Source: Orientallactaga sibirica
Taxonomy: Eukaryota > Chordata > Mammalia > Rodentia > Dipodidae
Assembly (NCBI GenBank): GCA_036365145.1
Contig: JAEOAD010000031.1
Location: 10,202,001-10,266,000 of the forward strand
Direction of reading: 5' to 3'
Length of the DNA: 64,000 nt
Positions 33,383-44,607 of this stretch are shown in pieces (the first letter of the stretch is position 1; each line of letters opens with the position of its first letter). The translations under genes were made by a program, and so were the position numbers. The notes beneath the pieces are model-generated. The model worked only from the letters and a program-made list of their open reading frames with translations, ran no database searches and was not told the DNA's origin.

Positions 33383-35190
33383 GAGTTGTTACATAAATAT
33401 GGGTGATTAAAGCAATGGGCATTGGGGATGGATCTCCATCTTTACTCCCTCCCTCCCCTTGATCATTTGGTGGGTCTAAAAGTTCCAACCCTCCAATCAA
33501 CGTGCCTGCTCCCTCTGGCAACCAGGTCCATCCTGAAGCTATCAGTTCATTCCCACCACCCTTCATGAGTGACTGCATAGCAAATTCAGTTAGATTTAGA
33601 AAGGGTTTGTTATAAAGAACCAGACATTCCCAGGCCTAGATGAATTCCAAGGGTTCTGGAGCTCTGTGCCAGCATGTCTACCTCGTGTTTTGCCACAACA
33701 AAGCATCAATGTAGGTCCCTTAGGTTTGACAAATGTAGCATGGTGATGTAAGATGCACTAAAGTGGGTGAGGGGAGCATGGAAACTCTGCTATCACTGCA
33801 ACTCTTTGCAAATCTAAAAGTATTTGCTTCCCAACCACTCACACTACAAGTCTGCTCAGTCCAGCTCTCTAACATGGAAACAGCCTCCCCACTAAGTTAG
33901 TTCTCTGTGTCCTATTTAACCAGGAGATGGATGTCTGTCCAGAGAGATGACTCTGTGTGTGTGTGTCTCTCTCTCTCTCTGTCTCTCTCTCACACACACA
34001 CAGTCAGACACAGAGAGAGAGTGTGTTCTCAATGCAGATAGCAAATCAGTGTGATTTACCTGAGCACCCGCTTAGCACCAAGGGAAGCATCAGAGCTGCA
34101 GGAGAGCTCTCACCAGTGGTCACAGTTTGACAACAACTTAATGGAACAAGCTTTTAAACACTCCCTGCAGAGTACTTGCTTCATTGCAGGAGAGCTTGGT
34201 GGGGCCCTGGAAGATGCCTCCTGTTATTCAGGCAGGTGCCTGTCAGCAGCAGGGGTTTTCACACACAGAAGCCCTCTGCAGAGGATGTTTTTGGGGTGGG
34301 GGTAGTTTGTAATAATAATGGGCCATTTGGCCACCATTTGAGGGAAGCCTTCTGAACAAAGACAAAGCACAGGGTCCCTTGTAGTCAAAGGCTCCTTAAG
34401 AAAAGTATGGTCTGTCCTTTGAGTCTCTCTACCTTGAAAAGACTAGGTGTTCAGCACAACTTTGTTTATTGGATTTGGGTTGAATTTCAATGAATTATTA
34501 AATGACATTTCATGCTTAATGTAACCCACTTGACCCCTTTCATCAGTTTCAAGGACAGATGTGGCTACTTCTATTTTCCCAATCAATGAATTAATCTTTG
34601 ACTGTACTCTCCCTAGATTTGAATGCTAGTGCAAAAATTTACCATTTATATGAACTTGAGCTAGTTAGTTAATCACATAGTAGCCCTGTCATCTAAATCA
34701 TTAAATAGGAACAGTGATGGACTCTTGCTCAAAGCATTATGGTAAGGATTATATGTATAGCAACTAGAGTTAGATCTGACAAATAGTAAAAGGAGTCAAT
34801 CTTTTATCATACACTCATTCCACTGCCCATAAAACAGCTAAAAAAGTAGGGGTTAGTTTTGTCCAAAGGGATTAATCTACATACCAGATACCAAAAGGAC
34901 AGGGGTAGAAATTCAGGTGCTGGATCCAAAAATATCTCCTCACTACTGAAAAAAAAACAGTGCTTTGGAGACAAGAGATGGTAGAAGGAAACTCTGGCTT
35001 ATTCAAAGACTGGCACCCTGAAAGAATTAAAGGAAGGTATTGCCCTCCAAAAAAAAAAAAAACACGAATGTAAGAAACTCGGGTACACAAAAAGGCCTTC
35101 GTAGGAAAAGAGAGATGGGGAGACGATGCTTCGAAGGACCATGTTCCAGCTGAAGTCCTCGTCGTCGAGAGTGCCCTTCCCAACCCCGTC
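33383..35190. other. Mostly unique sequence, no gene seen
   Basis: It includes a compound (GT)/(CT)/(CA)/(GA) microsatellite at 33953-34026, a MIR-like stretch at 34620-34790 and an A-run at 35048-35060. 34060-34330 is repeat-free and somewhat GC-richer. Confidence 0.4.
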
Positions 35191-35265
35191 AAAACACTGT
35201 GACTGGCCTCAACCTCCTCGTGCTAATTCCTAGAATTCGCTAAACAAATGCACCACACTTGCTTT
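35060..35265. other. CpG-dense patch, origin unknown
   Basis: About a dozen CpGs in 200 bp, including TCGTCGTCGAG. On the minus strand one frame reads GTLDDEDFSWNM, then VLRSIVSPSLFSYEGLF, which looks protein-like, but I recognise no family and see no start or splice signals. 35200-35262 is faintly B1-like in reverse. Confidence 0.25.
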
Positions 35266-35727
35266 GGGTTAACCTTTACAACAGTTCCCATGCCTAGTTA
35301 GTAGATGTAGAAGACTAAAGAATAAGGAGGGCCTCCTCACACATTCTGGTGTGTTCTGAACACCACCAGATGTTCTGGCTGCTATAAATCTAAAGAAAGA
35401 GTTCTTATCGGGTAACAACGTAACCAAGCAGGTATGGTTTTTCTTTATGGGTTTAAATGCCTGGTGAGGGTCGGGGAAGTCACCTCTCAAGGTGCAGTCA
35501 AGGTGGAAGTCTCGGGGAAACTTAGCTCTCAAGGAAACAGGCACTGCTATAGTCAGGTGTGTCAATACATCACAAGTTGTCCATTCTGGTGGTCTTTGTG
35601 CCTAAGGTTTGATGAACATTTCACATTGTTCTATCCAACAAGATGCTCTGTTCTTGCTAGTTTGGGTCCTTCAAGAGTTTCTATAATAGTCCCGAGCTTG
35701 TATATCCAAGATTACAGACATTAAAAT

Positions 35728-35945
35728 TGTGCTGAAACTATAGCTCAGTTAGTGAAGTGCTTGTCCTACATACATGAGGGCCTGAGTTCAATCCCCAGAA
35801 CACACACAAAAATGGTGGGTGCGCTAGCACTTGCCTATAATCCCAGACTCAGGAGACAGAGACAGGAGGATCCCTGGGACGTGCCAGACAGTGAGTGTAG
35901 CCTAATTGGTGGACTCCAGGCCTTTGTTTCTCTTCTGAACAGTAA
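35728..35945 (+). mobile_element. B4-like SINE
   Basis: ID-like head 'tgaaactatagctcagttag...gggcctgagttcaatccccag', a B1-like half 'atggtgggtgcgctagcacttgcctataatccc', then 'gcctaattggtggactccagg'. Confidence 0.8.
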
Positions 35946-36172
35946 TGCATTTTTACCAAGCTAAGATGTACCTGCCACTTATAAAAACATTTGTGTGAAC
36001 TTATACAAGATCAAAGGGCCCTATCATCTTGATCTACTTAATTGCAAGTCTTAGTATAGTACCTCTGCCTCTTTGAGATAAATGATTAAATTTCATTGTC
36101 CACTTTCCTAAGGTGTTTAAATTTGTCATAAAGTTGTATTGCTAGAACACTTAAGAACATCACAGTTTCTTT

Positions 36173-36350
36173 TTTGACTAAAGAGAGAGAACAAGACAGA
36201 GAGAGAGAGAATTGGCATGCCAAAGCATCAGCCACTGAAATTGAAATCCAGATGCTTGTGCGTCTGGCTAACATGGGATTTGGAGAGTAGAACATGGGCC
36301 CTTAGGCTTCACAGGCAAGCATCTTAATCACTAAGCCATCTCTCCAGCCC
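36173..36350 (-). mobile_element. tRNA-headed SINE, reverse strand, with TSD
   Basis: A short copy without its AT tail: (GA)n, then body, then 'aatcactaagccatctctccagccc'. ACAGTTTCTTTT is duplicated at 36161-36172 and 36351-36362. Confidence 0.9.
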
Positions 36351-36397
36351 TACAGTTTCTTTTGAGTATGTTGTACCATCTATTACATTCAAGAGTG

Positions 36398-36399
<2 letters not shown>

Positions 36400-36429
<30 letters not shown>
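36400..36429. repeat. (GT)n microsatellite
   Basis: About 15 GT units. Confidence 0.95.
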
Positions 36430-36432
<3 letters not shown>

Positions 36433-36461
36433 GTGTGTCTGTGTATGCTTAAAAATACCAA

Positions 36462-36722
36462 CACTGGGCAGGAAAGTTGACTAAGTGGTTAATGCTCTTG
36501 CCTGTGAAGCCTAAAGACCCAGATTCCATTCCCCAGTATCCACGTAAAACCCGATGCACAAGGCAGCACGTGCATCTGGAGTTCATTTGCAGTGGCTGGA
36601 GGTCCTTGTGAGCCCACATTCCCATTCCCTCTCTCTCTTTCTCTCTTGCTCTCTCCCTCTCTCCATCTATATCTCTATCTATCTCTGTGTTTGAAATTAT
36701 ATAAATAAAAGTTTTTCTAAAA
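36462..36722 (+). mobile_element. tRNA-headed SINE
   Basis: 'gggcaggaaagttgactaagtgg' head, 'cgatgcacaaggcagcacgtgcatctgg' body, long (CT)n/(CTAT)n, 'ataaataaaag' tail. Confidence 0.88.
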
Positions 36723-37102
36723 TATCCCAAGTCTGCTTTGATAAAATAGTACATTCTGAGTCAAATATAAGTGACCACACCCTCCTAGGAACACAGATTC
36801 AGATTATGCTTAATGACATGTTCCACCTTGAAAAAAGATTATATGAAATTTATAGTCATAGGAAAAAATTCCATTTATAAATGTGTTTCTAAAATACACA
36901 GATGGAGGCATCTAATAGGTGGCTACAACAATGTGGGGAAATCTGTAGGATTTATATGTGGCCAGCATCAAATTCTTAGCTTCAGATTTGGTGGGAGCTA
37001 GGTATGTCAAGCATGGAAAGAAATCTCAAAAATCAAAAGAATGTCACATTATAATCACAGGTAGGTAAGAGAAAGGTAACTATTAAAAATGGCAAGGATG
37101 GA

Positions 37103-37132
37103 GACTGGGGATATTGCTCAGTGGGCTTGCCA
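37103..37132 (+). mobile_element. B4-like SINE head (element split)
   Basis: 'actggggatattgctcagtggg' and 'acaagcatgaa' form the head of a B4-type SINE whose body appears at 37985 after two later insertions. Confidence 0.6.
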
Positions 37133-37670
37133 TACAAGCATGAAAATTATGAGACAGAAATTGCCTAGGCAGCTTAGGGGTGACAGACCCCAAGGTTAAT
37201 AGCTTTCTCTTGGCTAAGTGCAGGATTGTACTTGGGTTTACAGGGGAAAACACTTTAGTATGGGTCAGAAATGTCAGAAGTATCTGGCCTTTCATTATCT
37301 CTGCCCCCTTAGGGATTCCCTCCACTCCCTTCCTAAAAAGTTAAGATTCTGAGACTATTGCCCAATTTTACAGAGACCTGTGGAACCTGGTTTTCTTCAG
37401 GTAGAACTATGAAGCTGGTCTGTGTTGCTCCCCATAAAAATCCACAACCTGAGCCTCCAGATGGTCTTCTCAAATCCCCTCTTGCCTCCCTGGCAAGAGC
37501 TCCACCTTCCTTCCTTCTCTTACATTCTGGGCTTCAGACTCCTTTTCTTCCCTCTCCTAAAGCTTCAAACTGTAGTAAAGTCTTTCTGAACTTTATCCTC
37601 TGATCTATGGGTTGCATTTTTTGAATTCATAAGACAAGTATTGGCATACAAGGAACCCCAAAATCCTGTA
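37133..37670 (+). mobile_element. Solo LTR, ERV1 (gammaretrovirus-like)
   Basis: The core opens TGAGACAGAAATTGCCTAGG and ends CCCAAAATCCTGTATCA, with TG...CA ends. 'gaccccaaggtt' lies near the start; 'ccccataaaaatcc' is a plausible TATA region; 'agtctttctgaactttatcc' follows the likely R/U5 junction. Removing it rejoins the B4 SINE. The exact left edge (37133 or 37147) is unsure. No gag, pol or env. Confidence 0.65.
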
Positions 37671-37688
37671 TCAAGAACCTGAGTTTAG

Positions 37689-37969
37689 GGCTGGAGAGAT
37701 GGCTTAGCGGTTAAGGCGCCTGCCTCCTAAGCCTAGAACGCTGGTTCCAATCTCCAGCGGTTCCAGTCTCCAGGTCCCACGTTTAGCCAGATGCAAACTG
37801 ATGCAAGGGCACAATGCTGCACTTGACCACAAGGGGAAGCACGCATCTGGATTTCGTTCACAGCAGCTGAGAGACTGCTGGCGTGCCCATCTCTATCTGT
37901 CTTCCTCTCCCTGTTTCTCTCTGTGTCTCTCTCCAAAAATAAATAAAATAATAATAAAAAAATTTTTAA
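37689..37969 (+). mobile_element. tRNA-headed SINE, long-body with internal duplication, with TSD
   Basis: Same diagnostic duplication as at 23895 ('ggttccaatctccagcggttccagtctcc'). AAGAACCTGAGTTTAG flanks it at ~37673-37688 and 37970-37985. It sits 17 bp from the LTR end, inside the B4 SINE. Confidence 0.95.
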
Positions 37970-37984
37970 AAAGAACCTGAGTTT

Positions 37985-38295
37985 AGATCCCAGTCACCCA
38001 TTTAAAAGGTGAATGTGGTGATATATTCCTATAATCCCAGAAGTGGGCATATGGAGGCAGAATAATTTACTAGGGTTTGCCGGCTAGCTAGTCTAGCTGA
38101 ATCACTGAGCTCCAAGATCACTTTGAGATTCTGTCTCAAAAAATAAGGTGGAGGGTGACTAACTGGAGACACCTGACATCAACCACTATCTTCCACTTAT
38201 GTGCCTACACAAGTGCATGTTCACCCACACGCACACATGCACTCACACATCCATTCATGCACATAAACATGCAAAAAATAAAAATATATAAGTTT
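37985..38295 (+). mobile_element. B4-like SINE body (continuation)
   Basis: 'gatcccagtcacccatttaaaagg', 'attcctataatcccag', 'gctgaatcactgagctcc', 'aaataaggtggagggtgac', then CA-rich 'cacacgcacacatgcactcacac'. It completes the head at 37103. Confidence 0.7.
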
Positions 38296-38519
38296 TTAAA
38301 GGGGGAGGCCAAAGATAGCCCAAGATAATTTTGGCTCTTGTCCTACGACATTCCTTCTCTCCATAATTGCAATGTTCTATTTAACCAAGGTCAGGCACCT
38401 GCAGCATCTTTATACATGCAGCTTCTTCCAAAAACTTCAATTTGTACATATATATCCAGGAGCATAGGTTGTTATGGTGAGAATTCTGAGGGACTCATAA
38501 GCTCATTCTCCACTGCTAT

Positions 38520-38940
38520 AGACTACTTTCATTCATTCACTTAACATTTATTGAATACCAGCAGTAAACAAGATAGGCATAGAGCCTGCCATCAAGGAGC
38601 TCAGCTCTAGTGGGAAAAGACAAGCCAATAATGACAATAGGTGATAAGACCTATGGTGGGAGGGTTAAAATCTCAGCACTGTACTGAGAAGATATGGGAA
38701 AGCAGACCCTCACCTTGCCAGGGGTGGGAAATAGTGGGACAAGTACATTGTCCCAGAGAGAACATATCGTGAACTGCATCTTGAGGTACCAGATTTAGCC
38801 CACGGGGAGAAAAGCAACAAGACACAGTGGATGAGTCCAAGAGCAATATCGAGAGCCCAGAGATAAGCATGAGAGGGATAGATGACTTACAGCAGGGAAG
38901 GAGAGCCCTAGAGAGAGGTACAAAGCAGAGTTCTCGCAAA
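38520..38940 (+). repeat. Ancient mammalian interspersed repeat
   Basis: 'cattcattcacttaacatttattgaatacc', 'gcctgccatcaaggagctcagctctagtgg' is the same consensus as at 20930. Confidence 0.45.
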
Positions 38941-39960
38941 GACAGGAGGGGACGTTTATTGGGGCAACTTACATATATGTAAGGAGGAAAGATGCATCAA
39001 CCCAGGCAGAGAAGGGTATACGCTCAGTTACAGGTCCCAACCACCACATGCTCAAAAAAAAAAAAAAAAAAAAATAGCAGAATTGAACAGGTCTGAGGGA
39101 AGAATTTAGTGTTAAAATAAGCAAAATGTACTTTTGGTAATCCAATAAGCAGTCAGAGTGACTAAATGATTTTATGGGCTCTTATCATAAGTTTTTCAGA
39201 AGGGTCTTAGCTGAAACAAACAAAGAACAACTTTGAAAGGAACAGGCTTCCAAAGAGGAAGTACAGGAGCTTGCCCCTAAAATCCATGCCTCCTGCATTC
39301 CAGGCAGAGACTACAATATAGCTAGATATCCACAAAATGCCCATTGTGTAGTGTAGAGCCATCTACAAGGACTCTGATGAAGCTAGTACAAGACTAAGTG
39401 CAGAGCAGTTGAGCCTACTTGGCTAGGAAAGGGCTCCCAGGTCGTGGTGAGAGTTGGATTTTATCACGTAGAACACAGAGCTGGAAAATTGATAGCTCAT
39501 GGGTTTCAGGTTTTAGTTTCCACCATATTTCAAAACTGATGTTTAGCTACAAGAGGTGTCATTCAGCTTGGTTGGAGTGACCCACAACCTTAGTTGCCCT
39601 TTGACAACATTGTGCTTTCATTTCTGCTCCTGTTCATGTCTGAGGTTCACTGAGCCCAGCTTTGCTCCACAATCGACTATGAGACCATGGCAGGGATGCA
39701 AGCACTGCACTACCCGTGATGAGCATCTGAAGGAATCAGAAGCCCACCAGAGTGGTATTGTCACTGTTTTAAACTAATAACTATTGAGTACAAAGTGGCC
39801 ATGGGAAGCAATGTCATTCAAACTAGAGCACAACCCCCCCACCATACAATTGATTCATCTCGGGGATTTTCCTATTGGGAAAACCCTGGTCCTTAGCCTC
39901 AACAAGTGTGAATCCAGCTGCCATAAATTATAAGCAAATTTTCAGCCAGGTAGAATAAAT
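38941..39960. other. Unique sequence, no gene seen
   Basis: Poly(A) at 39053-39074 has no recognisable element in front. No exon seen. Confidence 0.4.
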
Positions 39961-39964
39961 TAAA

Positions 39965-40500
39965 AAGGTTTTTTTTCAGCCAAAGGAACCAGTAACAGTG
40001 AAGAGACAACCTACAGAAGGAGAAAAAAAAAACAAAACAAAAAAAAACCTCTATTCATCCAACACAGAATTAGTTTCCAGAATACACAAAGAACTAAAAA
40101 CAATTAAGCAAGAGTAAATAATCCAATCAATAAATGGGCAAGTGAACTGAACACTAAGTTCTTAAAAGAAGTTAAGTGACCAATAAATATATGAAAAAAA
40201 TGCTTGATATATTTGCAAATCAAACTACATTGATATTCTATCTCACCTCGGGCAGAATGACTATCATGAAAAAAACAAACAAACAATAAATGCTGGCAAA
40301 GATGTAGGAGAAAATAAAAATGTTTGCACACTGCTGGTGGGAATGTATATTAATCCAGCCACTGTGAAAATCAGTATGGCTGTTCAAAAACAAAAGTTTA
40401 AATAGAACTTCCTTATGACCAGCTATACCACTTCTAGGCATAGTCCCAAAAGACTCAGGCAGTTTATTTTAAAGATATGGGCATACCCCATGTTCCCTGC
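39965..40500 (+). mobile_element. LINE-1 ORF2 fragment
   Basis: Matches the ORF2 3' third: 'gtgaagagacaacctacag', 'ctattcatccaacacagaatta', 'aataaatgggcaag', 'tatctcacctcgggcagaatg', 'actgctggtgggaatgta', 'accagctataccacttctagg'. It has many frameshifts and gaps and is old. Confidence 0.85.
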
Positions 40501-40632
40501 TATCCATTATACTTTGCCCAATTAATATAGGATAATAAAAACCCATATGAGCATTCTGCTTTTTCCCTTTAACGTCCTAAATACTCTCCTCTTATTACGT
40601 TATATGTGTCATCCTATAGTTGGGGTGCTTCC

Positions 40633-40742
40633 TCCAGGTGTTCCATTAATGAGACCTCACTTATTAAACCCCTGATTATTTCATATCCAGGTGTTCCATT
40701 AATGAGACCTCACTTATTAAACCCCTGATTATTTCATATCCA
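40633..40742 (+). repeat. Perfect 53-bp tandem duplication
   Basis: 40633-40685 and 40686-40738 are identical (unit begins TCCAGGTGTTCCATTAATGA), followed by 4 more matching bases. The unit is not low-complexity. Confidence 0.98.
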
Positions 40743-40802
40743 AGCTAGTAGAAGAAAATTCTTACCCCCCAGCATATTTTTAAATTTACTTATGTTTTTC
40801 AT

Positions 40803-41013
40803 TTTTTTAAATGTTTTTATTTACAAGCAGAGAGAGAGGTAGAGAGAAGAGAGCCAGAGAGAATGGACATGCCAAGGTCTCCATCCACTACAAATGAACT
40901 CCCAATGCATGCCCACTTTGTGCATCTGGCTTTATGTGGGTAGTAGGGAATCAAACCCAGGTTATTAGACTGTGCAGTTAAGTGCCTTAACTACTGATCC
41001 ATCTCTCCATCCC
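40803..41013 (-). mobile_element. tRNA-headed SINE, reverse strand
   Basis: 'tttatttacaagcagagagagagg' tail/(GA)n; 'ttaactactgatccatctctccatcccc' head. Diverged. Confidence 0.9.
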
Positions 41014-41152
41014 CGTGTTTTTAATTTTTTGACATTTTCATGCATGTATATAAGGTATTTGATCTTATTCCCCTAACTATCTGCTATTATGCCCTTACCC
41101 ATTAATGAAAATTTTCTCCATTCATCCCCATTTTGCTTTCATGCCTTTTTAA

Positions 41153-41380
41153 AAAATCTTTTTAAATTTTATTTTATTTATTTATTTGAGAGAGCAAGAG
41201 AGAGAAAGAGGCAGACAGAGAGAGAGAGAGAATGGGCATGCCAGGGCCTCCAGTCACTGCAAACTCCAGATGCATGCGCCACCTTGTGCATCTGGCTTAT
41301 GTGGGTCCTGGGGAGTCAAGCAGAAGTCCTTTGGCTTTGCAGGCAAACACTTTAATGGTTAAGCCATCTCTCCAGCCCCC
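41153..41380 (-). mobile_element. tRNA-headed SINE, reverse strand, with TSD
   Basis: Full length; head 'taatggttaagccatctctccagccc'. 'catgcctttttaaa' and 'catgcctttttttaa' flank it as a TSD. Confidence 0.93.
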
Positions 41381-41861
41381 ATGCCTTTTTTTAAGCCCAG
41401 TGAGTTTAATCATCTAAATGCTTGGATAATTATGACTGGAAGGTTATTTACTGTAAAATAGGCAACTTACCAGTAGCTACACAGCAATGAACTTCACTCC
41501 CCTCTCCCAGCAATCATTTGCTTCCATTAGCTGCTCTAGGGTCTGGGGTCCCATGTATCCTTCCCCCATCTGTGGTGATGGATTGACAGGCTCAATCTTT
41601 TCAAGGCTATGATTTATTTTTGTCCCTGGGTTAAGAATATGGCTGTGTCCTGCAAACTGGTAGAATTTTGGAAAGGAGCCGCTGCTGAGAAATGGCATGA
41701 GGAATGGTCATGAATAGGCTTGGAAGATTATGCAGAAAACCACAGCTGCAGTGAGTTCATGAGTATAATGAACAGGTAGTATCCAGCAAACAGTGTTTTG
41801 CAACCCTCCTCCCCATCTTCTGACTCTTACATTCTTTCCACTCCCTCTTCTGCAAGGTGCC

Positions 41862-42244
41862 TGTGGTAGTTTGAAGATATGTCCCCCAATATATTCAGTG
41901 TTTTATTAGTTATAGTTTGCATCTGCAATCACCTTGCTAGAGGCAATGTCACTGGGGGCTGGTCTTAAGGTGTGGGTTTGAGATTCCATTGTAAAGATAT
42001 GCAAATGTGCCTAGCAGGAGTTCCTGAAGTGTGCTGTGTGACCTTTTGGCTGTAGTTTTGCTCTGTGTGCTGTGTGGCTGGGGGCTTTGCTCTCTCTTGC
42101 CTGGTCCTGTGAAGAGCAGGTCGCTTCTTCTGCCATTATGGAACTTCCCCTGGATCTGTAAGCTTCAATAAATAATATCCCTTCCTCCATAACTGTGCCC
42201 TGGTCTGGAAGTTCATCTCAGCGAACCTGAAGCTGTCTGCAACA
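41862..42244 (+). mobile_element. Solo LTR (TG...CA) with perfect 5-bp TSD
   Basis: It starts TGTGGTAGTTTGAAGATATG and ends GAAGCTGTCTGCAACA. GTGCC occurs on both sides (41857-41861 and 42245-42249). A polyadenylation signal 'caataaataat' is present. It is related in its ends to family A but has a different body. Likely ERVL/MaLR class. Confidence 0.88.
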
Positions 42245-42314
42245 GTGCCCTATGCTTGGAGGTGATGGTTTAGATGTCCCATTTATGGCTGAGCACAAAA
42301 GAGTCACTTATTCT

Positions 42315-42510
42315 AATAACATAAATAAAAAATAAATGATTTTTAAAAGATAAATTAGGAGATGAAAATAATCATCTCACCAATATTCAATAGGATTAGA
42401 TATAAATTCTATCTAACATATGCCAAAATGAATAAAGCTTGTTAATTTGGTAAAGTTATACATTAGTAGTGACTGGAAATAAATACTGATTCATATTGTA
42501 GGTTTAAAAA
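42315..42510 (+). pseudogene. 5'-truncated retrocopy of an unidentified mRNA 3' end
   Basis: 196 bp of AT-rich sequence unlike any repeat here. It ends in AATAAA (42478-42483), 22 bases, then poly(A) from 42506. A perfect 18-bp duplication AAAAGAGTCACTTATTCT brackets it (42297-42314 and 42511-42528). These are the marks of LINE-1-mediated retrotransposition of a polyadenylated transcript. No coding sequence is present, so the parent gene cannot be named. A lesser possibility is an unfamiliar non-autonomous retroelement. Confidence 0.75.
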
Positions 42511-42528
42511 AAAAGAGTCACTTATTCT

Positions 42529-43940
42529 CAGCAGTTTGGACAGCTATGTATTTCTGCATCAACTATAGCCCATTGCAGAATATATATATATATCTTCAAG
42601 GCTTCCAGCAGTACTAATATATGTGAACAAATATAGATATTTAGAAGGCTGTTTGACACACTATCTGTCTAGCATAACCACAGTAGTAAGTCTCCACACC
42701 CCAGGGCTATGTCCTTAGCCATAGGCTTTTGGCCAGGATTACGATCGCAGGTATGAATTCCTGCCTGTGGCAAGAGCTTCAGATTCAATTGGAAAGTGGT
42801 TGGTCACTCCCATAATATTCATGCCACTATTGCATCAGTGAGCATATCTTGCCTGGCAGGGCAATTGTGTGATACACAGAACCCACAGTTGAGTAAGATT
42901 GCTGATGGCTTTTCTCCGCTGTAGCTAGCAGGAAGGAAGATTTCAGTTCAGTTCCAGCTTAGTTTCTCTGTGTGCTACAACTGAAATGCATGGTGTCATC
43001 AGCAACAGGGACTTACCATTGAGTTTTGGTAAGCAACCAAGAGCAATGGCAATAACCTATATTGCTTCAGGGACCTCTGTGGTCTTCCTGACCAACAATT
43101 CATTGAGAAGTATCTTATCTCTGGCACTAGAACTTACGATTAGTAATGTATGCTTCTCCTCCCAGCACATTTTTTCAGCAGAGGGGAAAGGATGGCAGAA
43201 CCAGGAAATGGATCTAAACACTTCAGTGTAGCAATGGCTCACTTCAATGCTACTTCTCATTGACCAAAGCACATCATGTGTGGTCATGCCAATGAGCAGA
43301 GTAGAATAAACTCTCAACTACATTCGATCGAGTAAGAAGGAGTATTGAATAATTTAAACAAGTTATTTTGTCTACCCAGTAATCAATTTTGAAAACTTGA
43401 CACTTGTAGAAAAAGCTAGCCTTTTAGGGTTTTCTTGAAAAGGAAAAGAAAACACACACTGGCACCATGAGACTGAGACACCATTTCTATGTGAAAACAA
43501 CCCTTGACGCTGACTCTCAACCATGCCTTTTAGATTAAGGCATGTATTCCCAAGCCCAACTCTGCCTGCTCGCTCTGGTGTGTTACTAAGTGAGCACCAG
43601 GCAGCCCCTGAAGAGATGAAGGAGGAAGCCGGCTGGAGCCACCCTTGTTTTCAGACAGTTTTGTTGCCAGTGGCAAAGGCTAGAGAAGTCTCCAAAACAG
43701 AGAAACTAAATTAAGACATATACCCAGTGTTTCCAGATTCTTGTCACCACCAAACAAAGAATTTGAGAAGAGATCAAGTAAGAACTTGGGGGAAAAATTT
43801 AGTACAGGGCAAAAGTACACTCAAGGGACAAGCGTGGCCTTCTCAAGACAAAACTACATCCGATCTGGGATCCCCGAGATAGTGCAGATGTTGGGATTGC
43901 CTGGTTTGGGAAAGGGAGAGCTATTTGTTCAACTTTATTC
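42529..43940. other. Unique sequence, no gene seen
   Basis: No young repeats. Open frames (for example 42986-43231 plus and 43057-43317 minus) overlap on opposite strands and look random. Confidence 0.5.
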
Positions 43941-43944
43941 TTTT

Positions 43945-44158
43945 ATTTTTATTATTTATTTATTTATTTATTTTGAGAGAGAGGGAGGCAGATAGAAAGA
44001 GAGAGAATGGGCACACTAGGGCCTCCAGCCAGTTCAAACAGACTCCAGATGTATGCATCACCTTGTACATCTGGCATTACATGGGTACTAGGGAATCAAC
44101 TCCAGTCATTAGACATTGCAGGCAAGCCCCTTAACAGCTGAGCCATCTCTCCAGCCCA
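43945..44158 (-). mobile_element. tRNA-headed SINE, reverse strand
   Basis: (ATTT)n tail at left, 'aacagctgagccatctctccagccc' head at right. Confidence 0.93.
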
Positions 44159-44171
44159 GGGCAGAACTTTT

Positions 44172-44360
44172 CTAAAAAATATTTTTGTCTGTTTAGGAGA
44201 AAGAGAGTATAGGTGCACCAGGGCCTCCTGCCACTGCAAATGAACACCAGATAGATGCATTACTTTGTGTGTCTGGCTTTTCATGGGTACTGGGGAATTG
44301 AACAAGGATTGCTAGGCTTTGCAAGCAAGTGCCTTAACTACTGAGCCATTTCTCCAGCTT
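44172..44360 (-). mobile_element. tRNA-headed SINE, reverse strand, tandem neighbour
   Basis: A second copy only 13 bp away in the same orientation, ending 'actactgagccatttctccagc'. It is more diverged and lacks the (GA)n. Confidence 0.9.
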
Positions 44361-44544
44361 TGGTTTCCCTACTATCCTCCCTCAGGATCCTAACTTTCCC
44401 TAAAATAAACCTAATAATTCATATTTACCTTTCTCTGAGCCCGTTTTCAATGTTTGCTAACTTGGAGAAGGATCCAAAAGTTGAGTTTCACAGGCTTGGG
44501 ATCTCCTACATCTTTATGAAATTTAATCCTTCCCTGGACCCAAA

Positions 44545-44607
44545 ATCCTGCATCGTTCATGCATGTACAATAATAGCTTTACCAACTGAGCTATCTCCTC
44601 AACCTTG
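44545..44607 (-). mobile_element. ID-type SINE fragment, reverse strand
   Basis: 'atagctttaccaactgagctatctcctcaacc' is an ID head in reverse. Confidence 0.55.

Noticed and set aside
42380..42510. Retrocopy at 42.3 kb considered as a LINE-1 tail
   Set aside because: It does not match any of the L1 tail types seen elsewhere in the window, and it has a separate AATAAA plus poly(A) arrangement.
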